Source: Sphingobacterium pedocola (GTDB lineage Bacteria; Bacteroidota; Bacteroidia; Sphingobacteriales; Sphingobacteriaceae). Taken from it: a DNA stretch of 33,612 bases. Location of the stretch: positions 1 through 33,612 of the forward strand of contig NZ_MU158694.1 in the NCBI RefSeq assembly GCF_015209965.1. The letters are read 5' to 3'. The notes beneath the pieces were generated by a model, which saw only the letters and a program-made list of their open reading frames with translations, was not told the origin of the DNA and did no database searches. The position numbers and the translations under genes are program-made. Shown here piece after piece: positions 33,610 through 33,612 of the stretch (the first letter of the stretch is position 1; each line of letters opens with the position of its first letter).

Positions 33610-33612
33610 CAG

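Noticed and set aside
1..33612. tRNA genes
   Set aside because: Reading the gene gaps by eye I found no cloverleaf with a typical T-arm; a dedicated search could still find one.

Overview
The window looks like chromosomal DNA of a member of the Bacteroidota, most likely family Sphingobacteriaceae (Sphingobacterium/Pedobacter-like). The evidence is a moderate-to-low G+C content, a SusC/SusD pair, Bacteroidota-type promoters (TTTG/TTGG, about 19 nt, TAnnTTTG) in several places, mostly weak Shine-Dalgarno sequences, and housekeeping genes of the Bacteroidota type. No species call is made.

Layout. (1) 169-2954, minus strand: a tight operon of rbfA, aat, a class V PLP enzyme and a DUF2027-like protein; the last three genes overlap. 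(2) 2955-3371: a promoter and a terminator that bracket a short uncharacterised transcript. (3) 3372-6287, minus: a secreted S9 peptidase, divergent from argH (6447-7778, plus). argH converges on galM (7809-8867, minus), and both stop codons lie in one long terminator stem. (4) 8925-9407: a small membrane protein, then a striking intergenic array of 18 units of exactly 21 bp (9452-9829) and a strong hairpin terminator. (5) 10050-15377, plus: dgt, a DUF6364/PIN toxin-antitoxin pair embedded in heptanucleotide repeats, topB and a hypothetical gene. (6) 15436-18144: a TonB-C-domain protein, a sensor histidine kinase and an OmpR-type regulator. (7) 18411-28551: a polysaccharide-utilisation locus of SusC, SusD, GH92, a basic-secretory-protein metallopeptidase and a second GH92. 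(8) 28657-30014: an IS256-family insertion inside a palindromic chromosomal repeat. (9) 30124-32958, minus: a lysine catabolic pair, lat plus aminoadipate-semialdehyde dehydrogenase. (10) 33049-33612: a hairpin-rich stretch and two tandem strong promoters at the window edge, probably those of an rRNA operon whose genes lie outside.

How the genes work together. The PUL probably captures mannose-capped glycans (N-glycans or mannan). SusC/SusD would bind and import, the two GH92 enzymes would trim alpha-mannosides, and the metallopeptidase may expose glycan from glycoprotein. The first GH92 carries the Glu / His-Glu / Asp-Glu-Asp pattern I associate with alpha-1,2-mannosidases and the second does not, so they may cut different linkages. 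The adjacent two-component system is a candidate regulator. Lat and the ALDH would convert L-lysine to L-2-aminoadipate.

Most unusual features: the indel-free 21-bp array with CTAG recurring every two helical turns; the promoter-terminator cassette at 3045-3268; a perfect 42-bp palindrome inside the IS; and the repeat-bracketed toxin-antitoxin cassette.
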